From the NCBI RefSeq assembly GCF_009497775.1, contig NZ_CP031012.1, forward strand, positions 2,170,001 through 2,234,000: a stretch of 64,000 bases of DNA. Reading direction: 5' to 3'. Made by a program: the position numbers and the translations under genes. This DNA comes from Alcaligenes faecalis (GTDB taxonomy: Bacteria; Pseudomonadota; Gammaproteobacteria; Burkholderiales; Burkholderiaceae_B). Below, in pieces: positions 1 to 9,469 of this stretch. Below the pieces are notes generated by a model, which saw only the letters and a list, made by a program, of their open reading frames with translations, searched no databases and was not told the DNA's origin. Position 1 is the first letter of the stretch. Each line of letters begins with the position of its first letter.

Positions 1-1
1 T

Positions 2-577
2 GCCTTGCTGGCCGTAGCTGACCCCATCAAAGAAACCACCCCGCAGGCCATCGAGCAACTGCACGCCCGTGGCATCAAGGTCGTCATGATTACTGGTGAT
101 AACCGCCACACGGCCAATGCCATTGCCCGCCGTCTGAACATTGATGAAGTGGTGGCAGAAGTCATGCCTGAAGGCAAGGTACAAGCGGTCCAGGCCTTGC
201 GCGACACCCATCAGCATCTGGCCTATGTCGGGGATGGTATTAACGACGCACCCGCTCTGGCCGTCGCTGACGTGGGGATTGCGATTGGCACCGGAACAGA
301 CATTGCCATCGAAGCCGCGGATGTGGTCCTGATGTCGGGCGATATGCAAGGCGTGGTCACCGCGATTGCCTTGTCCCACGCCACCATGCGCAATATCCGT
401 CAAAACCTGTTCTGGGCCTTTGCCTACAACGTGGCACTGATTCCAGTAGCGGCAGGCGTGCTGTATCCCTTTAACGGCACCTTGCTCTCGCCCATGTTTG
501 CCGCAGGCGCCATGGCCTTGTCCAGTGTCTTTGTGGTCAGCAATGCCTTGCGTTTGCGTCGGGTGAAGCTGAGCTAA
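2..577 (+). CDS. copA: Cu(+)-translocating P1B-type ATPase, C-terminal part
   Basis: This is the 3' end of a heavy-metal P-type ATPase cut by the window edge; about 190 residues remain. The visible part holds the end of the phosphorylation domain, with TGDN and [10 protein letters not shown] (nucleotide and Mg binding), and the last two membrane helices. Helix seven carries YN...IP.AAG and helix eight carries M..SS...V.NALRLR, the pattern known for the Cu(+)/Ag(+) P1B-1 group, so copper export from the cytoplasm is the likely role. The N-terminal metal-binding domains, the CPC helix and DKTG lie outside the window. A terminator-like hairpin follows the stop, so the gene ends its transcript. 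A CueO-like oxidase lies 15 kb downstream but not in the same operon. Confidence 0.93.
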   Translation, partial: ALLAVADPIKETTPQAIEQLHARGIKVVMITGDNRHTANAIARRLNIDEVVAEVMPEGKVQAVQALRDTHQHLAYVGDGINDAPALAVADVGIAIGTGTDIAIEAADVVLMSGDMQGVVTAIALSHATMRNIRQNLFWAFAYNVALIPVAAGVLYPFNGTLLSPMFAAGAMALSSVFVVSNALRLRRVKLS

Positions 578-583
578 AATCAG

Positions 584-617
584 GGCCGTGCTTATCATAA
601 GCACGGCCTTATTTTTC
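584..617 (+). terminator. Rho-independent terminator after copA
   Basis: A perfect 11-bp inverted repeat (ggccgtgctta / taagcacggcc) with a 3-nt loop starts 6 bases after the stop codon and is followed by TTATTTTT. It separates the ATPase transcript from the LysR gene. Confidence 0.9.
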
Positions 618-654
618 TCCAGTCCTCTCCTTCATGCGCCAAGCTCGCTGAACT

Positions 655-1635
655 ATGCAAGAAACTCGCCCCATCGACATGCAAGCGCTGCGGATCTTTC
701 TGACCACGGCTCAGGACTGCAATATGTCCAAGGCCGCAGAACGACTGGGTATTACCCAATCTGCTGTCTCCCAGTCCATACGCTTGCTGGAGGAGAACTT
801 TGGGACGCCCTTGCTTAACCGTTCGGCTCGGCCTTTGACCTTGACCGCCGCCGGTCTGACCTTGGTGAATAGAGGGACAACGCTCTTGAATCAGGCCATG
901 AACCTGCGCGGCTCCGTGATTGAAGCCAGCCAGGGGATCAAGCCTAATTTACGGGTCGGACTGGTGGACTCCTTTGCCGCCAGCTGCGGCACGCCCTTGG
1001 TTCAGGAGCTACTACGTGGCACCGCACAGTTGTCGGTACGCACGGGTTTGACGCCTAATCTGGCCGAAGCGCTGGTACGGCGGGAACTGGATCTGGTGAT
1101 CTCAACCCGCACACTGGATATAGAGGGAATAGGGAATCACTTTCTGATGTCGGAGCGATTCCTGGTCATTGCCCCCAAGGGGCTGGCTTTTCCATGTACC
1201 AGCATGGCGGACCTGGTCACGCTGTCCAAGCAACTGCCATTGATCCGTTTTAACGCCCAATCTCACTTGGGTACGCAAGTCGAGCGCTCCCTGCGTCAAG
1301 CTGGCATCAGCTCAGCCCGTCGTCTGGAAGTGGAAACCGCGGACACACTGACGTCCATGGTGGCGGGGGGAATTGGCTGGGCGGTCACGACACCCTTGTG
1401 CCTGCTTCAAGGTGCGCGATCTGCAGGGGCCTTGCATTTGGGCTTTGTGCCCGAGCTGAATGCCGAGCGCCGGCTGTATCTCCACGTTCGCACAGGCGAA
1501 TATGGTCAGTTGGGCAAGGAAACCTTTGAGCTGGCCGCCACTGTTTTGGGGACGCATGCTCGCAATGAACTGCAAGCCATCAATCCCATTTTGCCGCAGC
1601 TGATTCAGCTGCATCCCTGGGTAGATGCTCCCTAA
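655..1635 (+). CDS. LysR-family transcriptional regulator
   Basis: The protein has 326 residues, the usual LTTR size. The N-terminal winged helix-turn-helix (about residues 9-68) shows FLTTAQDCNMSKAAERLGIT followed by QSAVSQSIRLLEE, and a type 2 periplasmic-binding-like effector domain follows. An alternative ATG eight codons downstream (679) starts directly at the HTH and would also be acceptable. It is convergent with aspA, so the usual rule of an adjacent divergent target gives no target here. The effector is unknown. Confidence 0.88.
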   Translation: MQETRPIDMQALRIFLTTAQDCNMSKAAERLGITQSAVSQSIRLLEENFGTPLLNRSARPLTLTAAGLTLVNRGTTLLNQAMNLRGSVIEASQGIKPNLRVGLVDSFAASCGTPLVQELLRGTAQLSVRTGLTPNLAEALVRRELDLVISTRTLDIEGIGNHFLMSERFLVIAPKGLAFPCTSMADLVTLSKQLPLIRFNAQSHLGTQVERSLRQAGISSARRLEVETADTLTSMVAGGIGWAVTTPLCLLQGARSAGALHLGFVPELNAERRLYLHVRTGEYGQLGKETFELAATVLGTHARNELQAINPILPQLIQLHPWVDAP

Positions 1636-1658
1636 GCACACTTAGGGAGCGCACACCA

Positions 1659-3068
1659 TTAAAAAGCGGGTACTGAAGCCTTCTGGATGGCCTGCAAAGC
1701 TTCTTCTTTAGACAGAATCCCGGACTCTTCCAGAATGTCCAGCAAGGGGCGCTGCTCTGCTACCGATTGACGGGCCAGCTTGCTGACGTTGGCATAGCCC
1801 AATGTGGGCACCAAAGCCGTGGCAACTGCCATGGAACGCAAGACATGGTTTTCATTGCGGGTACGGTCCGCACTAATGCCTGCCACACACAAGGCATTAA
1901 AACGCTGAATCCCTTGGGTCAGCATATGGATGCTGTCAAAAACCCGTGAAGCCACGACCGGCTCGAAATGGTTGATTTCCAGCTCGCCATATTGCACTGC
2001 CTGTGCCACAGCCACATCATTCCCCACGACTGCAAAGCTGAGCTGAATCATGGCCATGGGCAGAACCGGATTCACCTTGCCCGGCATGATGGACGAACCG
2101 GCCTGGGCTTCTGGTAAACGCAACTCACCCAAACCACCTGTCGGCCCGGAGGACAGCAAGGTCAGATCTGCGGCGACCTTGGCCAAGGCCGTTGCGCAAG
2201 TACGCAGCTCGGCCGAGACTCGGGAGAAGGTATCCATGTTCTGCATGGCATCGAACGAATTATCCGGAGCCTGGTAGCGAACACCTGTCAGCGTCGCCAA
2301 ATGGGCATACACCGCCGCACGATACCCTTCAGGAGCCCCAAAGCCCGTGCCAATCGCGGTACCGCCTAGTGGCAAGGTGCAGAGCTTTTCACGTACTGCT
2401 ACCAGCTCCGCTTGCAAGCGGAGCGCCAGAGCGGCATAGCCTTCAAACACATGGCCCAGTCGCATGGGTTGAGCGTCCTGTAAACAGGTGCGACCCAGGT
2501 GCAAAATGTCAGCAAACTCCGCCGCTTTCTGACTAAAGGTCTGGCCCAGTTCACCCACAGCCTCAATCAAGCCCGCCAGCATGTCATACGTCGCCATTTT
2601 CTGGGCAGACGGATAGGCATCATTGGTGGATTGAGAGCGATTGACGTGGTCATTCGGGTGCACCACTTCGTAAGAGCCAACAGGCTTGCCCAGAATCTCC
2701 TGGGCTCGATTGGCGATCACCTCATTGAAGTTCATATTGGTGGATGTCCCACCCGAGCCTTCCATCAGATCCACAATCAGGGAGTCGGCCAGTTTCCCGT
2801 CCAGCAACTCCTGGCAGGCCTGCGCAATCGCATTGGCAATCTCGGGACTGATTACACCGCAGTCCCGGTTAGCCAGGGCAGCGGCCCACTTCACCTGTGC
2901 AAAAGCCTGAATAAAAGCAGGGTAGTGGCCCACGGTCTGAGTCGAGATGGACAAATTGTCCTTGCCCCGTACGCTATTGACGCCGTAGTACTTGCTGCAA
3001 GGAATGGAGACCTGGCCCACGTAATCGTTTTCAGTACGTACTGGCTCAAAGTCAGAAGACACTTCCAT
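1659..3068 (-). CDS. aspA: Aspartate ammonia-lyase (aspartase)
   Basis: The enzyme reversibly deaminates L-aspartate to fumarate and ammonia in the cytoplasm. The 469-residue protein belongs to the fumarase/aspartase superfamily. It has GTSTNMNFNEVIANRA near residue 100, NRSQSTNDAYPS, and the signature GSSIMPGKVNPV near 320. Aspartase rather than fumarase C is favoured by the ASPA-like N-terminus and the ST-rich substrate loops, but this rests on resemblance. The chosen ATG has AGGAG seven bases upstream; the frame stays open for 21 more codons without a better site. It is the last gene of an apparent operon with the MFS transporter and the editing enzyme, suggesting uptake and breakdown of an amino or dicarboxylic acid. 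Confidence 0.85.
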   Translation of the reverse strand: MEVSSDFEPVRTENDYVGQVSIPCSKYYGVNSVRGKDNLSISTQTVGHYPAFIQAFAQVKWAAALANRDCGVISPEIANAIAQACQELLDGKLADSLIVDLMEGSGGTSTNMNFNEVIANRAQEILGKPVGSYEVVHPNDHVNRSQSTNDAYPSAQKMATYDMLAGLIEAVGELGQTFSQKAAEFADILHLGRTCLQDAQPMRLGHVFEGYAALALRLQAELVAVREKLCTLPLGGTAIGTGFGAPEGYRAAVYAHLATLTGVRYQAPDNSFDAMQNMDTFSRVSAELRTCATALAKVAADLTLLSSGPTGGLGELRLPEAQAGSSIMPGKVNPVLPMAMIQLSFAVVGNDVAVAQAVQYGELEINHFEPVVASRVFDSIHMLTQGIQRFNALCVAGISADRTRNENHVLRSMAVATALVPTLGYANVSKLARQSVAEQRPLLDILEESGILSKEEALQAIQKASVPAF

Positions 3069-3156
3069 ATTTACTCCTACGATGCTGACAAGTGCTCCGC
3101 CCACAACGGGCAGAGCACCCTGAACATCCATGTCCTGTTTTTTGAAAAAATCCCGG

Positions 3157-3732
3157 CTATGTGCTGGCAGGGTGGGGACGAGAGGGGATCGCGACCGTTT
3201 CCATCCGGTGGCCCGTCAGAGCCAGAAAACGGTTGAAATCCTCTTGGCTGATAGAAACCGTGGCGGTATTGCGCAGCGGATGAAACAGAAACTGGGTTTC
3301 ACCCGACAAACTCGCATCCCACAACAAACGGACTTTCTGCGCCTGGGCATCTCCAACAAGAGCAAACGGACTCAAGGCTCCCGATGCCACCTGCAAGAGC
3401 TCATGCATCTGTTCAGCAGGGCACAGAGACAATCTGCCTGCCCCCATTAATTGCCCCAAGGCAGCCAAATCAATACTGGTCTCGGGCGCCAGCACCACCA
3501 GAAAGAAAACCCGGCTCTTCTTGTCTCGCACCAGCAGATTCTTGCAACGGCGTCCGGACAAGGCGATGTTCAGTTCGGCGGAGTCCGCCATCGTAAACAC
3601 GGCCGGGTGGCTGACCCGCTCAAACCCGATACCTGCCTGCTCCAGATAGACCAGCAAGGTCTCCTGCGTCCACTCTTCAAAGCCTTGGACGCTTTGCCAT
3701 TCATGCGGGGCGAGAAAATGGGTGTTAGACAT
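3157..3732 (-). CDS. YbaK/ProXp-ala-type aminoacyl-tRNA deacylase
   Basis: This 191-residue freestanding editing domain belongs to the YbaK/PrdX superfamily, whose members hydrolyse mischarged tRNA, typically Ala-tRNA(Pro). Visible family marks are HPAVFTMADS near residue 42, CKNLLVRDKK with the conserved lysine near 65, and FFLVVLAPET. The C-terminal half contains GALSPFAL and the F-HPLRNTATV segment typical of PrdX proteins. Its start overlaps the end of the MFS gene by 8 bases, so translation is probably coupled, and aspA follows after about 90 bases. Why an editing enzyme sits between a transporter and an aspartase is unclear. The tRNA substrate is inferred from family only. Confidence 0.8.
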   Translation of the reverse strand: MSNTHFLAPHEWQSVQGFEEWTQETLLVYLEQAGIGFERVSHPAVFTMADSAELNIALSGRRCKNLLVRDKKSRVFFLVVLAPETSIDLAALGQLMGAGRLSLCPAEQMHELLQVASGALSPFALVGDAQAQKVRLLWDASLSGETQFLFHPLRNTATVSISQEDFNRFLALTGHRMETVAIPSRPHPAST

Positions 3733-5041
3733 CAGCCAATCTCATGCGCGATGTTTCAGGGGCCCACAGATACGAGACCAAAGCACCGAAGAGCAAGACG
3801 ACGACACACGCTCCCAGAGCAATGGAAACCCCGTGGCTTTGAACAATGCTGGGCAGCAGGAAGGTACTGATGGCTGCACCAAAACGGCTGGTTGCGGTGG
3901 CAAAACCCACACCCGTACCGCGCAGATGCGTCGGAAACAGTTCAGGTGGGTAAATAAATTCCAGATTGGCCGAGGCCGACAGAATCAAGGCAAACAGGGC
4001 AAACGCGATAATCACACCCGTCGAATCCAGCACACCGGCCGCCATCACGGACAAGACTGCGGCACCAGCAATGAACGTAGCAATCAGGAAGGAGCGGCGC
4101 GCAATTCGGTCTACCACCATGGTTCCGATGACCGCACCCAGCAGCAGGAAAGCGTTATAGGTCAGACCACCTACATATTTGTCTGTCACATTGAGCGACT
4201 CAAGAATCTTGGGCAAGAAGGTGCCCAGAGCAAAGTAGGGGATCACCTGGCACGCGTAGAAGATGCCGCCCACTGCCGTGTTCTTGCGCCATTTCCTGGA
4301 AAACAGCTCTTTCCATTCCCCGCCTGTTTTTTGCTGTACGGGGCCAGTTGCCGGCAACAAGATGCCATCGCCCAGCTTTTTGCGCACAATCTCCTGCGCT
4401 TCCTGTACTCGGCCCTTACGGATCAGCCACAGTGGCGACTCCGGAACACCCAATCGGAACACAAAGATCAACAAGGCTGGCACGGCGCTGACCATCAACA
4501 TATAGCGCCAGGCATCGGGGCCCAGATCACGCAGCAAAAATCCGGCCGCATAGGAGCAGGCATAACCAGCCACCCAGGCAATGGCCATGATGCTCAACAA
4601 ACGGCCCCGAAAACGCACGGGCGAGAGCTCGGTCAACAGTGCTTTACTGACCACATAATCAAAGCCCAGCACCACCCCCAGCGCAAAGCGCAACAAGAGC
4701 ATTTGCCAGGCTTCGGTGACAAAAAACTGGGCAATCGAGAGCACGGCGGCAAACAGCATGTCCCATGCAAAAATCTTGCGTCGACCCACTCGGTCCACAA
4801 TCACGCCCGACACCAGGCTCCCCAGGAACAGGCCAGCCAAGGCCGCTGCTCCCAACAAACCCATCCAGACGGCATTCAGGTTCAGCGGTACAGCCGCCAG
4901 GGCAATGGCCAAACCAATAATCCCCAGCTCAAAACCATCTGCAAACTGTCCTCCGCAGGCTGTCGACCCCACACGAAGGTGAAAGCGCCGAAACGGCACA
5001 TTCTCAAATTGGGTCATCTGACCCGACATGGCCCCACTCAT
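3725..5041 (-). CDS. MFS transporter, metabolite:H+ symporter type
   Basis: This 438-residue integral membrane protein has about 12 hydrophobic segments. Major facilitator marks are G-V-DRVGRRK after the second helix (near residue 82), the RFALGVVLGFDY helix, LSPVRFRGRL before helix five, and the central loop PESPLWLIRKGR. These place it in the sugar/aromatic acid/metabolite symporter part of the superfamily. The substrate cannot be read from the sequence; linkage to aspartase suggests an amino acid or C4-dicarboxylate. The start is supported by GAGGAG upstream. It is the first gene of the operon and faces a 520-base intergenic region. Confidence 0.85.
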   Translation of the reverse strand: MSGAMSGQMTQFENVPFRRFHLRVGSTACGGQFADGFELGIIGLAIALAAVPLNLNAVWMGLLGAAALAGLFLGSLVSGVIVDRVGRRKIFAWDMLFAAVLSIAQFFVTEAWQMLLLRFALGVVLGFDYVVSKALLTELSPVRFRGRLLSIMAIAWVAGYACSYAAGFLLRDLGPDAWRYMLMVSAVPALLIFVFRLGVPESPLWLIRKGRVQEAQEIVRKKLGDGILLPATGPVQQKTGGEWKELFSRKWRKNTAVGGIFYACQVIPYFALGTFLPKILESLNVTDKYVGGLTYNAFLLLGAVIGTMVVDRIARRSFLIATFIAGAAVLSVMAAGVLDSTGVIIAFALFALILSASANLEFIYPPELFPTHLRGTGVGFATATSRFGAAISTFLLPSIVQSHGVSIALGACVVVLLFGALVSYLWAPETSRMRLADV

Positions 5042-5563
5042 ATTTTGTCTCCTCTATTTGCGACTGAGCTGTGTTAGGAGCGCATTGTAGGCAGCATAAG
5101 AAGTGAAAAAAATGGTGAACGGCATAGTATTAATTTATTTTATAGTTTGCCCGAAGCGGAGCTTATTAAGGATAGCCACGGCTATGCCAATTCTAAAAAT
5201 CAGACCATTTCGAGCATATGGGTATCGTGCATTTCCCGGCTCAAGCCTTGATAGCAAGGAATCCATCTTGCTTGGCTCACCCCAGGGAAGAAATCTCTTC
5301 ATCCGCTAGCGTCAGACTCAGCCCCGCCCCCTGGATCACCGCCACTGACGCCCTTTAAAACCTGTTGTTTTAAAAGCAAGCCTTTTTATTCTTGTTTCCA
5401 ACCATAGGTAAAAACCCTTAGTTGCATTTATTTAAATTTAAAACAATTAGATATTTTATCAAAAGTTTCAATGTTAACTTTATTGTTCTAAAAAATATCT
5501 CGATCAAGCCTTACATATTTCAGTTCCAGCAAGAAAGACCTGTCAACAAAAAAGGGAGAGATT
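5042..5563. other. Intergenic region upstream of the autotransporter
   Basis: This stretch of about 520 bases has no convincing gene and is AT-rich in its second half. It must contain the promoters of the divergent MFS operon and autotransporter. Small inverted repeats are visible: tttaaaac/gttttaaa with a 5-base loop at 5354-5374, and tagcc/ggcta near 5173. A short frame at 5103-5309 has no supporting features. The autotransporter is preceded by AAGGGAGAG just before its ATG. Confidence 0.6.
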
Positions 5564-8500
5564 ATGCGCAAACCACGGTTTCAGCACAAATTGACCTATT
5601 CAATACTGATACAAGCGCTATCCATGGGGCTATTAGCCAGTTCCATTTCAACCACCGTTAATGCTGCAATGTTGCACCTTTCTGGAGATCTAACGGGAAG
5701 CAATCCTTACGATATTTACAACTCCGGCATAATAAAAATAGAACTGGATAAAGAAACAAGAGGAGCTCAAATTTATGTCTCCAAAGCCTATACCTTGAAA
5801 ACCACCGCTGGCGACACCGCCCCTCTGGTATTCGTGCGTAGCGGCTCTGAAATCAAGCTCAATACCAGCGACATTACGGACGCCAACGGCGTACCGCAAA
5901 AAAACGATAAGTCTGTCTTGAAAATTACCGGTTCCGGCTCGGAAACAGCTGCAATCTGGATTGGTCGAGAATTGCCGCCGTCTCAACAAGCCGTCATTAC
6001 AGATAAAGACACGGTCTTTAAAGGTCAGTATTTAGACATCATCCAAACAAATGGTGTGGGAATAGACGGCGAGGGTAGTCAGAATAGCCAGGGCGGTTCC
6101 GCACAAACCACACTTTCGCTGAAAGACAGCAAAATTACGGCGCAAGAAGGAATACGCTGGGGTGATTATGCTAGTAAAAGTCTGATCGAATTAAGCGATG
6201 TCACGATTACCGCTGACAATACCGGCATGTCGATCAGCTCCTCACAGGGATCGGAGACCAAGCTGGTCACTGACAAGCTGAAAATTACCAGCAAGGGCGT
6301 CAAGGTGGGCGTGGATCCGGGTACTGGTCTGTTCCTGGGCGGCGCTGGCATGGATGCCTCCTTGAATGACACCACCATCATCAGCAAAACCTCGGGCGTT
6401 CGGGTCTCGAACCTGTCCAAAGTGCATTTCACCGGCTCCACGGTGATTGAAGCAGCCGACTCCAAGTCCACCGGCCAGAACGGCATCATGGCGGGGCGGG
6501 ATGCCGAAGTCACAGTCGATCATCTGGAAATGTTCTTCCAGTCCGAACAAAACAGTGACTATAGCGGGGCGATATCAGCGTCCAGTGACGCGTCCATCAC
6601 AATTGGCCAGACCGGACAGTCCCAGCGCAGCAAAATTGAAGTTTTCAACCTGAAGAATGCGTCTCGCAGCAATGATGTTCAAGGTGCGAATGCCTTTTTA
6701 GGCGGAAAAATCACCCTGAACAGCGTGGACATGGTGAACTTCCGCAAGAAAACGCTGGGCGAGGAGATCAGCGACAAGGTTCTGGGGCTGGATGCCCGCT
6801 ACAACAGCCACATCACCTTGAACGACAGTACGGTTACGCTGAAAGACCTGAAAGATGAGCCTTTTATACGCATAGGCGCCAGTATTCAGGAAAACTCCAC
6901 GCTGACCCTGAATCAAGGCTCTCGCATTGAGGCAGGCCAGTTTGCAGTGCGGATGACTGCCAAGTCCTCGCTGGAGATGAATGACTCCAGCCTTCAGGCG
7001 GGGCGCTCGGCCATTTATGCCCAGTCCACCACTGGCGACAAGGCCAGCAGCTTGCTGACCGCGACCTTGAATAACAGCCAGGTCACGGCACTACAGCAAA
7101 AAGCCAAAGATCCTTTGGGCACGGCTCTGCAAGTAGGGATGGAAATCTATGGCAAGCAAGCCTATTTGCAGCTTGATGCTTCCAATGGTTCCGTCATCGA
7201 GGGCGATTATCTGTATCAGGTCAACCAAGGGGAGCTGGAGCTGACTGCCAAGCAGTCACTGCTCTCGGGTGCAGCCAGAATTGCAGCGCCCACCAACTCT
7301 GGCGATCCACGCAATATCGCCAATCTGCAGCTTAGTCAGGGCAGTATCTGGCAACTGAAGAAAGATCCCAATCCGGCCACCGTTCCCACTGCAGCTGACT
7401 ATGTTCAGGTCAACACCTTGAGCCTGGACGATAGTGAAGTGCATTTTGCCAAACCGGCGGATATGCAGGGTTTCCAGACCCTGAGCGTAGATACCTTGAA
7501 TGGTAATAACGGCCTGATTGAACTGTGGACAGAGCTGCAGGACGATAGCTCGGCCACGGATCAGCTGATTGTGCGCAATCAAGCCACTGGCACCACCCGT
7601 CTGCGAATCAAGCGCTTTGATGACGAGATGGACGACGGCGCACAAACCAAGGTTGGGATCAAGGTCGTGTCGGCAGACAGCGGCACCGCCACCAATACCG
7701 CAACAACCTCCGCCACTGCGTTCAGCCTGGATAGTGGCTCTACCGGCTATCGCGCCAGTTCCACCCCCAGTCTGGTCGCGGGTCTGTATGACTACTATCT
7801 GGTCAAAGGCGGCAAGGGCGGGGAAGCGGAAAGCTGGTATCTGAATTCGATTGCCGGTGACCCGGTCATTCCGGACCCAGATCCTGATCCCGACCCAGAC
7901 CCGGATCCAGATCCAGGGCCTGATCCGGGCCCCGGTCCTGGACCAGGCCCGGAACCGGATGAACCAACCGCGTATCGTCCTGAAATTGACGCCTACTTCT
8001 CCAACCGTCAAATGGCCCTGTCTACCCAGCGGCATCGCTGGCAAGAGCGCCAGGAAGCCCGTGGTCCCGGCCATACCGCCTGGGCGCGTCTGGTTCACAA
8101 GCAGGAACGCTTTGATAACCAGTTCGGCAATCAGCGCAAAATGGACAATACCCTGATCCATTTTGGTTCGGATGTCTGGCAAAACACCTATGCCAATCAA
8201 AGTCAGCTCAGCCTTGGGGTGATGGCCTTGTACTCGGATGGCAAGAGCAAGACTCATAACGAGCGCTTGAAGGCTGAAGGCAAAGTCCAGGGCTACAACC
8301 TGGGTCTGTACGCCACCTGGCAACAAAAGCCCACCGAGCCGGAAACCGGGGCCTATGTAGACAGCTGGGTAATGCAAGGCTGGTTCAGAAACAAGGTCAA
8401 GGGCGATGGACTGGCCGAGGAGAAGTACAACTCGCGCAGCCTGTCGGCCTCTTTGGAAGGCGGCTATGGTTTCTTGCTGTCTGATTCCGGCCAAACCCGC

Positions 8501-8893
8501 TATTACCTGCAACCTCAGGCGCAAGTGATCTGGTCCAACTTCAATGCCAGCGATGTGTATGAACAAACCCAAACGCAGATTCACAAGCAAAACATGAACT
8601 CGGCGGCTTATCGGGTGGGTCTGCGCTTCAAAGCAGATATTGAAGGCAGCCAGGGCATGCAGCTGGCTCCTTTTGCGGAGCTGAACTACTGGCGCATGCC
8701 GCGCATCTCCCATATGTCCTTTAACGACAAATCCGTGGGGGACCCCATGCCCAAGCATGTCATGGCGACTACCTTGGGCCTGAACGCCCAACTATCCAAG
8801 AGCACCAGTGCCTTTGGGCGGGTTTCCTACATGATGGGTAGCGAGAAGTACCGGGAAAGCAATTTCCAGCTGGGCATCAGATACGCCTGGTAA
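5564..8893 (+). CDS. Autotransporter (type Va secretion) with proline-rich linker
   Basis: This 1109-residue surface or secreted protein has a signal peptide of about 34 residues, cleaved near VNA-A. The passenger (roughly 36-760) is rich in short repeated beta-strand units with Asn, Ser, Thr and Gly, the composition of a beta-helix. A linker of alternating Asp-Pro then Gly-Pro (about 767-802) precedes a C-terminal beta-barrel of some 270 residues beginning near AWARLVHKQERFDN. The architecture resembles pertactin-like Bordetella autotransporters, whose passengers often bind host or other cells. The C-terminus ends in YAW, so Trp replaces the more common terminal Phe. No protease triad or RGD was noticed. 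The ATG has AAGGGAGAG upstream. The gene stands alone between two hairpins and a long intergenic region. Confidence 0.9.
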   Translation: MRKPRFQHKLTYSILIQALSMGLLASSISTTVNAAMLHLSGDLTGSNPYDIYNSGIIKIELDKETRGAQIYVSKAYTLKTTAGDTAPLVFVRSGSEIKLNTSDITDANGVPQKNDKSVLKITGSGSETAAIWIGRELPPSQQAVITDKDTVFKGQYLDIIQTNGVGIDGEGSQNSQGGSAQTTLSLKDSKITAQEGIRWGDYASKSLIELSDVTITADNTGMSISSSQGSETKLVTDKLKITSKGVKVGVDPGTGLFLGGAGMDASLNDTTIISKTSGVRVSNLSKVHFTGSTVIEAADSKSTGQNGIMAGRDAEVTVDHLEMFFQSEQNSDYSGAISASSDASITIGQTGQSQRSKIEVFNLKNASRSNDVQGANAFLGGKITLNSVDMVNFRKKTLGEEISDKVLGLDARYNSHITLNDSTVTLKDLKDEPFIRIGASIQENSTLTLNQGSRIEAGQFAVRMTAKSSLEMNDSSLQAGRSAIYAQSTTGDKASSLLTATLNNSQVTALQQKAKDPLGTALQVGMEIYGKQAYLQLDASNGSVIEGDYLYQVNQGELELTAKQSLLSGAARIAAPTNSGDPRNIANLQLSQGSIWQLKKDPNPATVPTAADYVQVNTLSLDDSEVHFAKPADMQGFQTLSVDTLNGNNGLIELWTELQDDSSATDQLIVRNQATGTTRLRIKRFDDEMDDGAQTKVGIKVVSADSGTATNTATTSATAFSLDSGSTGYRASSTPSLVAGLYDYYLVKGGKGGEAESWYLNSIAGDPVIPDPDPDPDPDPDPDPGPDPGPGPGPGPEPDEPTAYRPEIDAYFSNRQMALSTQRHRWQERQEARGPGHTAWARLVHKQERFDNQFGNQRKMDNTLIHFGSDVWQNTYANQSQLSLGVMALYSDGKSKTHNERLKAEGKVQGYNLGLYATWQQKPTEPETGAYVDSWVMQGWFRNKVKGDGLAEEKYNSRSLSASLEGGYGFLLSDSGQTRYYLQPQAQVIWSNFNASDVYEQTQTQIHKQNMNSAAYRVGLRFKADIEGSQGMQLAPFAELNYWRMPRISHMSFNDKSVGDPMPKHVMATTLGLNAQLSKSTSAFGRVSYMMGSEKYRESNFQLGIRYAW

Positions 8894-8899
8894 GACAGT

Positions 8900-8927
8900 C
8901 TGGCATCCGGATTTGAGCGGATGCCAG
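8900..8927 (+). terminator. Hairpin after the autotransporter
   Basis: A perfect 10-bp inverted repeat (ctggcatccg / cggatgccag) with an 8-nt loop starts 7 bases after the stop. There is no U-tract, so it may stabilise the mRNA end or work together with the stronger hairpin 60 bases downstream. Confidence 0.55.
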
Positions 8928-8960
8928 CCCGTCACATAGCGATTGCCTGATCCACAAAAC

Positions 8961-9003
8961 ATTGCCCCCGAAGCCTGGATTCCATGCAGGCTTCGGGGGC
9001 AAT
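8961..9003. terminator. Strong 17-bp hairpin between convergent genes
   Basis: A perfect 17-bp inverted repeat (attgcccccgaagcctg and its complement) with a 9-nt loop lies between the convergent autotransporter and the YtoQ-like gene. It probably acts in both directions, although runs of T or A beside it are short. Confidence 0.75.
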
Positions 9004-9028
9004 CTGTTTAGTCCGCAGCAAGCGGTAG

Positions 9029-9469
9029 TCAGGCTTTCAGCGTGTAGCGCAAAATATCGACAATCTGCTCGGGCGTGGTCGCCCAGGCTTGTGCGCTGGC
9101 ATCCACTTCTTTTAAAGGATGGATGATGTCTTCGGCATGCAAAGTCACATACGGTTTGCCCAAGGCGGCACAGAAGCCAGCATCAAAGGCCGCATTCCAC
9201 TGCTTGTACTTGTCCCCGAAACGCACCACGACCAGATCCGCTTGCTCAATCAGGGTTCTGGTACGGATGGCATTGATTTTGGAGGATTTGTGATCACGCC
9301 AGAAACCTTCGCTGGTCGGCCCCAGGTGATCGCCTGCGGCATCGCTGGCATCGTGATCGGTCACAGGACTGGTAAAGGTGATATCCAATCCAGCGGCCTT
9401 TGCACCTTGAGCAATCTGCTCGCGCCAATCCGTGTGAATTTCGCCGGACAGATAGACGGTGTAAGTCAT
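9029..9469 (-). CDS. YtoQ-family protein (nucleoside deoxyribosyltransferase-like fold)
   Basis: This 146-residue soluble protein has VYLSGEIHTDWR at the N-terminus, a TSPVTDHDASDAAGD segment, and VVVRFGDKYKQWNAAFDAGF with a conserved Asp/Glu-rich groove. These match the YtoQ family, which is related in fold to nucleoside 2-deoxyribosyltransferases; no biochemical role is established that I know of. The ATG at 9469 is chosen because GGAG sits six bases upstream; an in-frame start four codons earlier lacks a site. It appears to be a single-gene unit. Confidence 0.75.
   Translation of the reverse strand: MTYTVYLSGEIHTDWREQIAQGAKAAGLDITFTSPVTDHDASDAAGDHLGPTSEGFWRDHKSSKINAIRTRTLIEQADLVVVRFGDKYKQWNAAFDAGFCAALGKPYVTLHAEDIIHPLKEVDASAQAWATTPEQIVDILRYTLKA

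Noticed and set aside
3722..5077. 451-codon open frame on the plus strand
   Set aside because: It is the antisense shadow of the MFS transporter, with Gln/His-rich low-quality composition and no family features.
5103..5309. 68-codon open frame upstream of the autotransporter
   Set aside because: It has no ribosome site, signal, domain or coding-like composition.
7256..8791. 511-codon open frame on the minus strand
   Set aside because: It lies entirely opposite the autotransporter and has the composition of an antisense frame.
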